A DNA stretch of 43,852 nucleotides from Burkholderiales bacterium (GTDB taxonomy: Bacteria > Pseudomonadota > Gammaproteobacteria > Burkholderiales > Burkholderiaceae_C), in contig JAIXLP010000091.1 in NCBI GenBank assembly GCA_026954015.1, forward strand, positions 78,591 to 122,442. Reading direction: 5' to 3'. Shown piece after piece: positions 21,369-29,696 of the stretch. A program made the translations under genes and the position numbers. The notes under the pieces were generated by a model, which was not told where the DNA came from, ran no database searches, and was given only the letters and a program-made list of their open reading frames with translations. How positions within the stretch are numbered: position 1 is the first letter of the stretch; each line of letters begins with the position of its first letter.

Positions 21369-22514
21369 ATGCATAAAACTTCCACGCTCGCGCGCGACGC
21401 CCACCGCATCGTCGTCAAGGTGGGATCGAGCCTCGTGACCAACGAAGGCCGCGGTCTGGACGAGGCCGCGATCGGCGAATGGTGCCGCCAGCTCACCGCA
21501 CTGGTGCGCGGCGAGGCGGGTGCGCGGCGCGAGGTCATCATGGTCTCCAGCGGTGCGATAGCCGAAGGGATGAAGCGCCTGGGCTGGAGCACGCGCCCCG
21601 GCGAAGTGAACGAGCTGCAGGCCGCCGCCGCCGTGGGCCAGATGGGCCTGGCGCAGATGTACGAGACCAAGCTGCGCGAGCTTGGCATGGGCAGCGCGCA
21701 GGTACTGCTCACGCACGCCGACCTGGCCGACCGCGAGCGCTACCTGAATGCGCGCTCGACGCTGCTCACGCTGCTGCACCTGGGCGTGGTGCCGGTCATC
21801 AACGAAAACGACACGGTCGTCACTGACGAAATCAAGTTCGGCGACAACGACACGCTGGGCGCACTGGTCACCAACCTGGTCGAGGCCGACCTGCTCGTGA
21901 TCCTCACCGACCAGCAGGGCCTGTACGCGGCCGACCCACGCCGCCACCCCGATGCGGCCTTCATCCACGAGGCGCAGGCCGGAGACCCCGCGCTCGAAGC
22001 CATGGCCGGCGGCGCCGGCTCCAGCATCGGGCGCGGGGGCATGATTACCAAGATCCTCGCGGCCAGGCGCGCGGCGGGCTCGGGCGCCTCCACCATCATC
22101 GCCTGGGGGCGCGAACGCGACGTGCTGCTGCGCCTGGCGCGCGGCGAGGCGATCGGCACGCTGCTGGCGGCGCACACGCACAAGCACCAGGCGCGCAAGC
22201 AGTGGATGATGGACCACCTGCAGCTGCGCGGCTCGGTCACGGTGGACGCGGGCGCCGCGGCCAAGCTGCGCGACGCGGGCAAGAGCCTGCTGCCGATCGG
22301 CATGGTGGCGGTCGAGGGCGAATTCGTGCGCGGCGACGTGATCGCGGTGCGCGACGTGGGTGGCCACGAGATCGCACGCGGCCTGGCCAACTACGCGAGC
22401 GCCGAGGCGCGCCTGCTGTGCCGCAAGTCGTCGTCCGAGTTCGAGCGGCTGCTGGGCTACGCCGCCGAGCCTGAGATGGTGCACCGCGACAACCTGGTGC
22501 TCACGCACGCCTGA
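21369..22514 (+). CDS. proB: Glutamate 5-kinase
   Basis: First enzyme of proline synthesis, phosphorylating glutamate. The 381-residue protein has an N-terminal amino-acid kinase domain ([60 protein letters not shown]) and a C-terminal PUA domain (from about [17 protein letters not shown]). The ATG at 21369 abuts a copy of the dispersed repeat and lacks a visible Shine-Dalgarno sequence; TTG one codon upstream is also possible. proA is not adjacent. The 3' end is convergent with rppH, 21 bp apart. Confidence 0.96.
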   Translation: MHKTSTLARDAHRIVVKVGSSLVTNEGRGLDEAAIGEWCRQLTALVRGEAGARREVIMVSSGAIAEGMKRLGWSTRPGEVNELQAAAAVGQMGLAQMYETKLRELGMGSAQVLLTHADLADRERYLNARSTLLTLLHLGVVPVINENDTVVTDEIKFGDNDTLGALVTNLVEADLLVILTDQQGLYAADPRRHPDAAFIHEAQAGDPALEAMAGGAGSSIGRGGMITKILAARRAAGSGASTIIAWGRERDVLLRLARGEAIGTLLAAHTHKHQARKQWMMDHLQLRGSVTVDAGAAAKLRDAGKSLLPIGMVAVEGEFVRGDVIAVRDVGGHEIARGLANYASAEARLLCRKSSSEFERLLGYAAEPEMVHRDNLVLTHA

Positions 22515-22535
22515 AGGCGGCGCGCAGCCTGGCGC

Positions 22536-23210
22536 CTACTTGTGCGCAGAGACGGCCGCCGACGCCCCCGCCGGCATGCTGTGGTGCGGATCGGGGTCGA
22601 ACGACGCGCCCGGCGGCAACTCCACATCGGGGCGCACCAGCAGCGAGCCTGCGCTGCGGTACCCCCCTGCCACATGCTCGCCTGCCACCGCATCGCGCGC
22701 ACGCATGCCCGCGCGCAGATAGCGGTTGCGCTGTATCGGGCGCGGCAGGAAGCGCGCCAGCTCGGTCAGCGCCAGTTCGTAGACGCCGCGCTTGAATTCG
22801 ACCACCACGTCCAGCGGCACCCAGTATTCGTTCCAGCGCCAGGCGTCGAACTCGGGGTGGTTGGTGGCGCGCAGATTCAGGTCCCAGTCGTTGCCCACCA
22901 GTTGCAGCAGAAACCAGATCTGCTTTTGCCCCCGGTAGTGTCCGCGCGCGTCGCGGCGGATGTAGCGGTCCGGCACCTCATAGCGCAACCAATCCCGCGT
23001 ACGGGCAACCACGCGCACATGGTGAGCGAACAGTCCCACCTCTTCGTGCAGCTCGCGGAACATCGCTTCCTGCGGGGTTTCCCCCCGGTCGATGCCACCT
23101 TGCGGAAACTGCCAACTGTGTGTGCCTAAACGCTTGCCCCAAAATACCTGGTTTCTCTGGTTGAGCAAGACGATGCCGACGTTAGGCCGAAAGCCTTCTC
23201 TGTCGAGCAT
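22536..23210 (-). CDS. rppH: RNA pyrophosphohydrolase RppH (Nudix)
   Basis: Removes pyrophosphate from mRNA 5' ends to start decay. The 224-residue protein begins [17 protein letters not shown] and has [20 protein letters not shown] running into the Nudix box with RELHEEVGL. The later motif QIWFLL and the spacing match RppH. The C-terminal 50-60 residues after the catalytic domain are longer than in E. coli RppH (176 aa), a feature often seen in betaproteobacteria. The start was chosen by homology; the upstream in-frame extension (MRASVHNG) runs into the promoter region. It is divergent from proS. Confidence 0.95.
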   Translation of the reverse strand: MLDREGFRPNVGIVLLNQRNQVFWGKRLGTHSWQFPQGGIDRGETPQEAMFRELHEEVGLFAHHVRVVARTRDWLRYEVPDRYIRRDARGHYRGQKQIWFLLQLVGNDWDLNLRATNHPEFDAWRWNEYWVPLDVVVEFKRGVYELALTELARFLPRPIQRNRYLRAGMRARDAVAGEHVAGGYRSAGSLLVRPDVELPPGASFDPDPHHSMPAGASAAVSAHK

Positions 23211-23240
23211 AATCTGACCCCAATTTTCCTGATTGAAGCC

Positions 23241-23268
23241 ATTATGCACGCTGGCGCGCACGCGGCAA
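23241..23268 (-). promoter_or_regulatory. Candidate rppH promoter
   Basis: On the minus strand, TTGCCG (23263-23268) and CATAAT (23241-23246) are 16 bp apart, placing transcription start about 20-25 bases before the rppH ATG. It lies in the 89-bp rppH/proS divergent gap. Confidence 0.5.
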
Positions 23269-23299
23269 GCGTGGCACGCGCCGGCGCTGGATCGACCCG

Positions 23300-25045
23300 A
23301 TGAAAGCCTCCCAATTTCTCATCTCCACGCTCAAGGAAGCGCCTGCCGACGCCGAGATCGTCAGCCATCAACTGATGATGCGCGCCGGCCTCATCAAGAA
23401 GCTCGGCGCGGGCATCTACACCTACATGCCGATGGGCTTGCGCGTGCTGCGCAAGGTGGAGGCGATCGTGCGCGAGGAGATGAACCGCGCCGGTGCGATC
23501 GAATGCACGATGCCGATCGTGCAGCCCGCCGAGCTCTGGCAGGAAACCGGGCGCTTCGCGAAAATGGGCCCCGAACTGCTGCGCATCAAGGACCGCCACG
23601 GGCGCGACTTCGTCGTCCAGCCCACGAGCGAAGAGGTGGTGACCGATATTGCGCGCCAGGAGCTGCGCAGCCACAAGCAGTTGCCCAAGAATCTCTACCA
23701 GATCCAGACCAAGTTCCGCGACGAGCGCCGTCCGCGCTTCGGGCTGATGCGCGGGCGCGAATTCATCATGAAGGACGCCTACTCCTTCGACAAGAGCCGC
23801 GAGGCTGCGCAGCTGAGCTACCAGGCCATGCGCGACGCCTACCGCCGCATCTTCGACCGCTTCGGCCTCTCCTACCGCGCGGTGCGCGCGGACTCGGGCG
23901 CGATCGGTGGCGACCTGAGCGAGGAATTCCAGGTCATCGCCGCCACCGGCGAGGATGCGATCGTTTACTGCCCCACCAGCGACTACGCCGCCAACATGGA
24001 AAAGGCCGAGAGCGCGGCGCCCACCGCGCCCCGCCCCGCGCCGACGCAGCCGCAAACGCTCACGCCCACGCCGGGCAGCAGCACCTGCGCGGCCGTGGCC
24101 GAACTGCTGGGCGTGCCGCTTGAGCAGACCGTCAAGTCGCTCGTGCTCGCGACCGACGAACGCGACGGCGACGGCAACGTGACCGCCAGCCAGGTCTGGC
24201 TGCTGCTGCTGCGCGGCGATCACGACATGAACGAAGTCAAGGTCTCCAAGATAGCGGGGCTGGACGCGGGTTTCCGCTTTGCCACCGTGGCGGAGATCGA
24301 GGAGCACTTCGGCAGCAAGCCGGGCTACCTCGGCCCGCTCGGCCTGCGCAAGCGCGTCAAGGTGGTTGCCGACCGCGAGGTGGCCGTCATGGCCGACTGG
24401 ATCTGCGGCGCCAACCAGGAGGGCCACCACATCACCGGCGTGAACTGGGGCCGCGACCTGCCCGAGCCCGACCTCGTCGCCGACCTGCGCAACGTGGTGG
24501 CAGGCGATCCCTCGCCCGACGGACGCGGAACACTCGCGATCGAGCGCGGCATCGAGATCGGCCACGTGTTCTACCTTGGCACCAAGTACAGCAAGGCGAT
24601 GAACGCGACCTTCCTCGCCGAGGACGGCAAGCCCGCATACTTCGAAATGGGCTGCTATGGCATCGGTATTACGCGCTTGCCCGCCGCCGCGATCGAACAG
24701 AATCACGACGAGCGCGGCATGGTCTGGCCCGACGCGATTGCGCCGTTCACGGTGGTGCTCTGCCCCATAGGCATGGATCGCAGCGAGGCCGTGCGCACCG
24801 CCGCGCAGCAGTTGCACGACGAACTGATCACCGCGGGCATCGACGTGCTGCTCGACGACCGGGGCGAACGCCCGGGCGCCATGTTCGCCGACTGGGAACT
24901 CATCGGCGTGCCGCACCGGGTCGTGCTCTCCGACCGCGGACTGAAGGAAGGACAGGTGGAATACCAGCATCGACGCGACACCCGGGCGACGCACATCCCC
25001 ATGGCGAGCATCGCCGGTTTCCTCCGGGAGCGCCTGGCGCCATGA
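23300..25045 (+). CDS. proS: Prolyl-tRNA synthetase (bacterial type)
   Basis: Charges tRNA-Pro. The 581-residue length and the large insert between class II motifs 2 and 3 (including [14 protein letters not shown]) mark the bacterial type with the Ala-editing INS domain. Motif 1 lies around [20 protein letters not shown], motif 2 around [21 protein letters not shown], and motif 3 near ERPG before the anticodon-binding domain. The start [15 protein letters not shown] is the family standard. Its stop overlaps the start of the lytic transglycosylase gene (ATGA). Confidence 0.97.
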   Translation: MKASQFLISTLKEAPADAEIVSHQLMMRAGLIKKLGAGIYTYMPMGLRVLRKVEAIVREEMNRAGAIECTMPIVQPAELWQETGRFAKMGPELLRIKDRHGRDFVVQPTSEEVVTDIARQELRSHKQLPKNLYQIQTKFRDERRPRFGLMRGREFIMKDAYSFDKSREAAQLSYQAMRDAYRRIFDRFGLSYRAVRADSGAIGGDLSEEFQVIAATGEDAIVYCPTSDYAANMEKAESAAPTAPRPAPTQPQTLTPTPGSSTCAAVAELLGVPLEQTVKSLVLATDERDGDGNVTASQVWLLLLRGDHDMNEVKVSKIAGLDAGFRFATVAEIEEHFGSKPGYLGPLGLRKRVKVVADREVAVMADWICGANQEGHHITGVNWGRDLPEPDLVADLRNVVAGDPSPDGRGTLAIERGIEIGHVFYLGTKYSKAMNATFLAEDGKPAYFEMGCYGIGITRLPAAAIEQNHDERGMVWPDAIAPFTVVLCPIGMDRSEAVRTAAQQLHDELITAGIDVLLDDRGERPGAMFADWELIGVPHRVVLSDRGLKEGQVEYQHRRDTRATHIPMASIAGFLRERLAP

Positions 25046-25713
25046 ATCCGGCAGCGGTGCAGCGCGCCGCGTTCTTCGCCCCTACGCGACGCGGTTGCCT
25101 GTGGGCGCTCGCGGCAGGCCCGTCGGCGTGGCTCGCGGCGCCCACCGCGGCACTGGCGGGCGGACAGGTGGAAGAGCCGCTCATGGACGCGGTGCGCGGC
25201 GCGCTGAGCGCTGCGGTGGCCGACCTTGCGCCACCCGAGCCCATCTTCGCGAGCACCGAGGCGCGCCTTTCCTATCTGCGCTGGCTCGGCGCGATGAGCG
25301 AGCGCCTGCGCCCGCACAAGTCGTCGTGGGAGCTGCGGCGCGACTTCCTGCAAACCACGTGGTACGAGACCACCCGCGCGGGGCTGGACGTCTCGCTCGT
25401 GCTCGGGCTGATCCAGGTCGAGAGCGCGTTTCGCAAGTACGCGGTCTCGTCGGTCGGCGCGCGCGGCTACATGCAGGTGATGCCCTTCTGGTCGCGCCTG
25501 ATCGGCGACGGCGACGCGAGCAAGCTGTTTCACCTGCAGACCAATCTGCGCTTCGGCTGCGTGATCCTGCGCCACTACCTGGACCGCGAAAACGGCAATC
25601 TCGCGCTGGCGCTGGGGCGCTACAACGGCAGCCGCGGCAAGGCCGCCTACCCCAACGCGGTATTCGCCTCGCAGCGACGCTGGACGTTCCAGGACACGCC
25701 GCAAAGCGCATGA
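25042..25713 (+). CDS. Lytic transglycosylase, SLT domain
   Basis: A 223-residue exported enzyme that would cleave peptidoglycan to 1,6-anhydro products. The SLT domain is clear: [21 protein letters not shown] with the catalytic Glu in VESAF, then [21 protein letters not shown] and the ALGRYNGS motif. The N-terminus has a signal-like stretch after [12 protein letters not shown], ending near ALAGG. The twin Arg resembles a Tat signal only loosely. It overlaps proS by ATGA, so expression is coupled. It is convergent with the downstream EamA gene. Confidence 0.9.
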   Translation: MNPAAVQRAAFFAPTRRGCLWALAAGPSAWLAAPTAALAGGQVEEPLMDAVRGALSAAVADLAPPEPIFASTEARLSYLRWLGAMSERLRPHKSSWELRRDFLQTTWYETTRAGLDVSLVLGLIQVESAFRKYAVSSVGARGYMQVMPFWSRLIGDGDASKLFHLQTNLRFGCVILRHYLDRENGNLALALGRYNGSRGKAAYPNAVFASQRRWTFQDTPQSA

Positions 25714-25741
25714 GCGCCCTCTTTGCACGCGGCGCTTTCCG

Positions 25742-26647
25742 TTAGGCGCGGCGTGACGTGGCCACGATGCCACCCACGATCAGCGCAAACGCGAGCGCAT
25801 GGTAGGCATGCGGCAACTCCCCGAGGAAGGCCGCCGCAAGCAGCGCCGCGAACAGCGGCGTGAGGTTCAGGAAGAACCCCGCGAGCACCGGGCCGCCGCG
25901 CTGCACCCCCTCGCCCCAGAAGCGGTACGCCAGCACCGCCGGGCCGAGCGCAATGAACGCCAGCGCCGCGGCCAGCGGCCAGCCCCACGTGATCGTGCCG
26001 TAGCTGCCCAGGCTCCATTCAATACCGGCGAACGCGCCCGACCACGCCAGGCCAAACACCATTTGCGCCATGAGGAACGCGCTCCAGTTGGCGCGCAGCG
26101 CGCGCGGCTCATTCGTGCCGAGCAGCAGCCAGCTATAGAACGCCCAGGCGATGGTTGCGAGCACCATGTACAGGTCTCCGGGCACGAGGCGCAGCGCGAG
26201 CAACTGCGCCCAGTCACCGCGCGCGAGCACGAGCAGCACGCCCGCCACCGAGAGCAACGCGCCCACGACCTGCGCGCGCGAGACCGGCGCGCGAAAGAAC
26301 AGCGCGCCCACCACCAGCATCCACACCGGAACGCCCGAAGCGACCAGCGTGACATTCACCGGCGTGGAGGTCTGCAGCGCCAGATACTGCAGCGCGTTGT
26401 AGCAGCCTATGCCCAGCAACCCGAGCATGGCATAGCGCCGCCAGTGCGGCCAGACTGCACTCGTTGGGCGCAGCACGCGCCAGGCCAGCGGCAGCAGCAC
26501 CACGAAGGCGATGAGCCAGCGCAAAAAATTGAGCATCGCCGGACCCACCATCGCGTGCACCACGCGCCCGACCACCGCATTGCCCGCCCACAGCAGCGGT
26601 GGCACGGTCAGGAAAACGATGGTGGTGGGGTCGATGCGCGCAGACAT
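25742..26647 (-). CDS. EamA/DMT-family transporter
   Basis: A 301-residue inner-membrane protein with ten hydrophobic segments in two EamA repeats (VPPLLWAGNAVVGRVVH at the start; GDLYMVLATIAWAFYSWLLL opening the second half; FFLNLTPLFAALLAAAFLGE near the end). It is a different subfamily from the EamA gene at 7608. The substrate is unknown. It is divergent from the quinone oxidoreductase gene across 100 bp. A weak hairpin (AGCGCC/GGCGCT) lies in the 28 bp between it and the lytic transglycosylase gene. Confidence 0.9.
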   Translation of the reverse strand: MSARIDPTTIVFLTVPPLLWAGNAVVGRVVHAMVGPAMLNFLRWLIAFVVLLPLAWRVLRPTSAVWPHWRRYAMLGLLGIGCYNALQYLALQTSTPVNVTLVASGVPVWMLVVGALFFRAPVSRAQVVGALLSVAGVLLVLARGDWAQLLALRLVPGDLYMVLATIAWAFYSWLLLGTNEPRALRANWSAFLMAQMVFGLAWSGAFAGIEWSLGSYGTITWGWPLAAALAFIALGPAVLAYRFWGEGVQRGGPVLAGFFLNLTPLFAALLAAAFLGELPHAYHALAFALIVGGIVATSRRA

Positions 26648-26747
26648 GAAGCCTGCGACTGTAGCGGCTCACGGCCCGATCTGCGCCGAAGCCGCAAACA
26701 TGGCACGATCAGTGCTCCGTTTCACGTCTTGCGCAGGAGGAAACCCC

Positions 26748-27731
26748 ATGGCGCGTGCCATACAGATCCACGAGCACGGTGGCCCCGAAGTGATGCAGAT
26801 GGTCGATGTACCCGTGGGCGAACCCGGCCCCGGCGAGGTGCGCATCCGCCACCGCGCGATCGGTGTGAATTTTGTCGATGTGTACTTTCGCACCGGCCTG
26901 TACCCCGGCGCGCTCCCCATGGTGCTGGGCGGTGAAGGCGCGGGCGTGATCGAGGCGGTGGGCGCGGGCGTCACGCACCTCGCCGTGGGCGACCGCGCGG
27001 CCTACGCGGGGCCGCAGGGCAGCTACAGCGAGGCACGGGTGCTACCCGCCACCACCGTGTGCAGGCTGCCGGACGCCATCAGCTTCGAGACCGGCGCCGC
27101 GATGATGCTCAAGGGCCTGACGGCGCAGTACCTGCTCAAGAAATGCAAGCCCGTGGAAGGGCTGGAGCCGGGCGACTTCGTGCTGTTTCACGCGGCCGCG
27201 GGCGGCGTGGGCCTGATCGCCTGCCAGTGGGCGCGCGCGCTCGGCCTGCAGCTCATCGGCACGGCGGGCAGCGACGCCAAGTGCGAGCTGGCACGCGCCA
27301 ACGGTGCGGCCCACATGATCAATTACGCCAAGGAGGATTTCGCCGCGCGCGTGAAAGAAATCACCGGCGGCAAGGGCGTGAAGCTGGTGCTCGACGCCGT
27401 GGGCAAGGACACCTGGGAGGGCTCGCTCGCATGCCTGCATCCTTTCGGCCTGATGGTGAGCTTCGGCAACGCCTCGGGGCCGGTGGCGCCGTTTTCACCC
27501 GGTCTGCTCGCGGCCAAGGGCTCGATCTACGTCACGCGCCAGACGCTGTTCACGCACATCGCCACGCGCGCATCGACGCAGGCCATGGCCGACGATCTGT
27601 TCGCCGTCGTCGCCAATGGCCAGGTGAAGATCCACATCGACCAGCGCCAGCCGCTGGCCAATGCGGCGCAGGCGCACCGGGATCTGGAAGCGCGCAAGAC
27701 CACGGGCTGCACCATCCTGACGCTGCCGTGA
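26748..27731 (+). CDS. NADPH:quinone oxidoreductase, zeta-crystallin-like
   Basis: A 327-residue zinc-free medium-chain dehydrogenase/reductase. It has the quinone reductase opening (IQIHEHGGPEVMQ), the GVNFVDVYFRTGLYP segment, GGEGAGVIEAVG, and the nucleotide-binding AAAGGVGLIACQWARALG. It likely reduces quinones with NADPH. The catalytic-zinc Cys/His set of alcohol dehydrogenases is absent. The start has a strong ribosome binding site, AGGAGG at 26735-26740. Its stop overlaps the GTG start of the Nudix gene (GTGA), indicating an operon. Confidence 0.93.
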   Translation: MARAIQIHEHGGPEVMQMVDVPVGEPGPGEVRIRHRAIGVNFVDVYFRTGLYPGALPMVLGGEGAGVIEAVGAGVTHLAVGDRAAYAGPQGSYSEARVLPATTVCRLPDAISFETGAAMMLKGLTAQYLLKKCKPVEGLEPGDFVLFHAAAGGVGLIACQWARALGLQLIGTAGSDAKCELARANGAAHMINYAKEDFAARVKEITGGKGVKLVLDAVGKDTWEGSLACLHPFGLMVSFGNASGPVAPFSPGLLAAKGSIYVTRQTLFTHIATRASTQAMADDLFAVVANGQVKIHIDQRQPLANAAQAHRDLEARKTTGCTILTLP

Positions 27732-28552
27732 GCGAAACGCCCGCGTGGCTGGCGCGGCTGCGCGCGCAGGCGCGGCGCGGCCCCGGCGAAGGGCGCGTGC
27801 CGCTGCGGGTGGGTACGGTGCAGGTCGGTTCCGTGGCACCGGAAGTCATTGAACAAATCGGCCTGCAGCGCTTGCTGGGCGGGCGCTACCAGCTCTCATT
27901 TGCAGAGTGCCGGGGCACGTCCGCATGGACCTTGCCGGCAGGCGACGCCAGCGGCGCGTTGAACGCCTTGGCCGCAGCCTTGCGCGATGCCGGCTGCTGC
28001 GGCCCGTGGCGCAATGAGCAGCTCAGCGTGCGCGGCCCCCGGGGCGAAGCCGTGGGCACCGTGGAGCGCGGCGCGGTGCGCGTGCTCGGCATCGCCACCG
28101 ACGCGGTACACCTCGTTGGCCTGACGGCGGATGGCGCGGGCGTCTGGGTGCAGCAGCGCGCGCTCACCAAGGCCTACCACCCGGGAGCATGGGACACGCT
28201 GATGGGCGGCATGGTCAGCGCGCGCGACACATTGACGCAGGCGCTGGCGCGCGAAACGCGGGAAGAGGCGGGCCTGGAGATCGGAGTGCTCACCGACCTG
28301 CTGCCCGGCGCCGCCGTGTGGCTGGATCAGCCCAGCGACGAAGGTGGCGCTGGCGTTGGCCACATGCACGAGCGCATCGCCTGGTGGTCGGCGCGCCTGC
28401 CGGGCGGCGTGGTGCCGGTAAACCAGGATGGCGAGGTCGCACGCTTCGAGCGCTGGAGCCACGCGGCGGTGCGAGCGCAGCTCGCCGCAGGCGCCTTCAC
28501 CCCCGAGGCCGCACTGGTGCTGGGGGCGTATTACGAAGCGCGCGCGGCCTGA
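27728..28552 (+). CDS. Nudix hydrolase with DUF4743 N-terminal domain
   Basis: A 274-residue protein with an N-terminal DUF4743-type domain and a C-terminal Nudix domain (about residues 118-260), a layout shared with Nudix proteins related to the yeast thiamine pyrophosphokinase Tnr3. The Nudix box reads GGMVSARDTLTQALA followed by RETREEAGL. The Glu usually found before the x7 stretch is Asp, while the RE..EE.G core is intact. The start is GTG, overlapping the preceding stop. A 21-bp unit including the stop codon is perfectly duplicated immediately downstream. Oxidised or damaged thiamine diphosphate is a possible substrate, by family analogy only. Confidence 0.88.
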   Translation: MSETPAWLARLRAQARRGPGEGRVPLRVGTVQVGSVAPEVIEQIGLQRLLGGRYQLSFAECRGTSAWTLPAGDASGALNALAAALRDAGCCGPWRNEQLSVRGPRGEAVGTVERGAVRVLGIATDAVHLVGLTADGAGVWVQQRALTKAYHPGAWDTLMGGMVSARDTLTQALARETREEAGLEIGVLTDLLPGAAVWLDQPSDEGGAGVGHMHERIAWWSARLPGGVVPVNQDGEVARFERWSHAAVRAQLAAGAFTPEAALVLGAYYEARAA

Positions 28553-28574
28553 AACGAAGCGCGCGCGGCCTGAA
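28533..28574. repeat. Perfect tandem duplication of 21 bp across the Nudix stop codon
   Basis: Positions 28533-28553 and 28554-28574 are identical (ACGAAGCGCGCGCGGCCTGA plus A). The first copy encodes the last residues and stop of the Nudix protein; the second lies in the 30-bp gap to nrdB and carries a second TGA in the same frame. Confidence 0.95.
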
Positions 28575-28582
28575 GCCGCGGC

Positions 28583-29680
28583 TCAGAATGCGTCGTCGAA
28601 GATCACGCCTTCGTCATTGCGGCGCATCACGCCGACCTTGTAGGCAGCGATGTCCTGCTCCTGCGGCGACGCCTGCGTCTTGCTGATGTTGAGCCACTTC
28701 TCCATGAACTTGAGCGGGTTGGCCTTGGGGAATTCGTACCGGTCCGTCTCTATCCCCAGCGTCTGGTACACATCCTTGGCGCAGTAGCGCGTCCACGCGG
28801 CCAGACGCTCGGCGTTCATGCCCACGAGCTCGCGCCCTTCGGAGAACAGGTACTCGATCCACGCCAGCTCGCTGTCCACCACCTCGGCGATGAGCTGTTC
28901 GATTTCCTCGCGCTTTTGCGCAAACGCGATCTGCCCACGCGCGGTTTCCAGTTCGTTTTGCAGCACCGCGCGGTCGAGCTCGGCGTGGATTTCGAGCTCG
29001 TCCTGCGCGATCTTCTGGATGGACTTGCCTATGGGCTGGAACATGCCCGTGTCGCAGATCGCGAAGGTGACGGCGAACGAGGCCATGAACTGGATGCGCT
29101 CCATGCAGTACAGCGCCACCACCATCAGGAAGATGGCGTTGTAGGTCTCCTGGTCGTTGGGCAGCTGCTCCAGCGCGTACAGGTGCGAGGCCTTGAAGCC
29201 TTCGGCAAAGGCCTTCACCACGCGCGCCAGACGCTCGTGCGCTTCCTGCACGCGCAGGATCTCGTCGATGATGACCGAGGGGTCGTCAAAGGAATTGCGC
29301 ACGATCTCGGAATAGGTGGCGGCGTGGATCACCTCGTTGTCGGAGATGCGCTGCCATGCGGCCCAGAGCTCGCTGGACGTGATGAAGGGCGCGAGCACCG
29401 GCGCGATGGCGCGCGAGGCGACGCTGTCGGCCTCCCACTGCCAGGCCAGCGTCTTGATCATCATGTCGTAGGTGGAGCGGCTGGCCTTCTTGAAGTCGGC
29501 GTTGCACCTTGAATAGTCGAACTCGTTTTCGTCCCAGTCGAGCGACTTCTGCGTCTTGTACAGCTCCCAGATGCGCGGGTAGTGGCGGTTGATGGTGTCG
29601 AACAGCCCCTGCTTCTCGCCGAGGAAGAGCAGCGGCTTTTCGTAATCGGTCTTTTCGTAGTTGAAGACATTGGCGGTCAT
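28583..29680 (-). CDS. nrdB: Ribonucleoside-diphosphate reductase beta subunit (class I)
   Basis: Radical-carrying small subunit, 365 residues, starting MTANVFNYEKTDYE after AAGGAAACACC. Metal and radical residues can be placed: Asp85 (EADSVASR), Glu116 and His119 (DNEVIHAATY), the radical Tyr123, a Glu in ERIQFMASFAV, and the final set in AQDELEIHAELD. The Tyr marks a class Ia/b-like tyrosyl-radical enzyme. Compared with E. coli NrdB (DEALH), the last Glu-His pair here has one extra residue between them, probably a subclade trait. The end EGVIFDDAF is the C-terminal tail that docks on NrdA. It follows nrdA by 16 bp. Confidence 0.96.
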   Translation of the reverse strand: MTANVFNYEKTDYEKPLLFLGEKQGLFDTINRHYPRIWELYKTQKSLDWDENEFDYSRCNADFKKASRSTYDMMIKTLAWQWEADSVASRAIAPVLAPFITSSELWAAWQRISDNEVIHAATYSEIVRNSFDDPSVIIDEILRVQEAHERLARVVKAFAEGFKASHLYALEQLPNDQETYNAIFLMVVALYCMERIQFMASFAVTFAICDTGMFQPIGKSIQKIAQDELEIHAELDRAVLQNELETARGQIAFAQKREEIEQLIAEVVDSELAWIEYLFSEGRELVGMNAERLAAWTRYCAKDVYQTLGIETDRYEFPKANPLKFMEKWLNISKTQASPQEQDIAAYKVGVMRRNDEGVIFDDAF

Positions 29681-29696
29681 GGTGTTTCCTTGAAAC

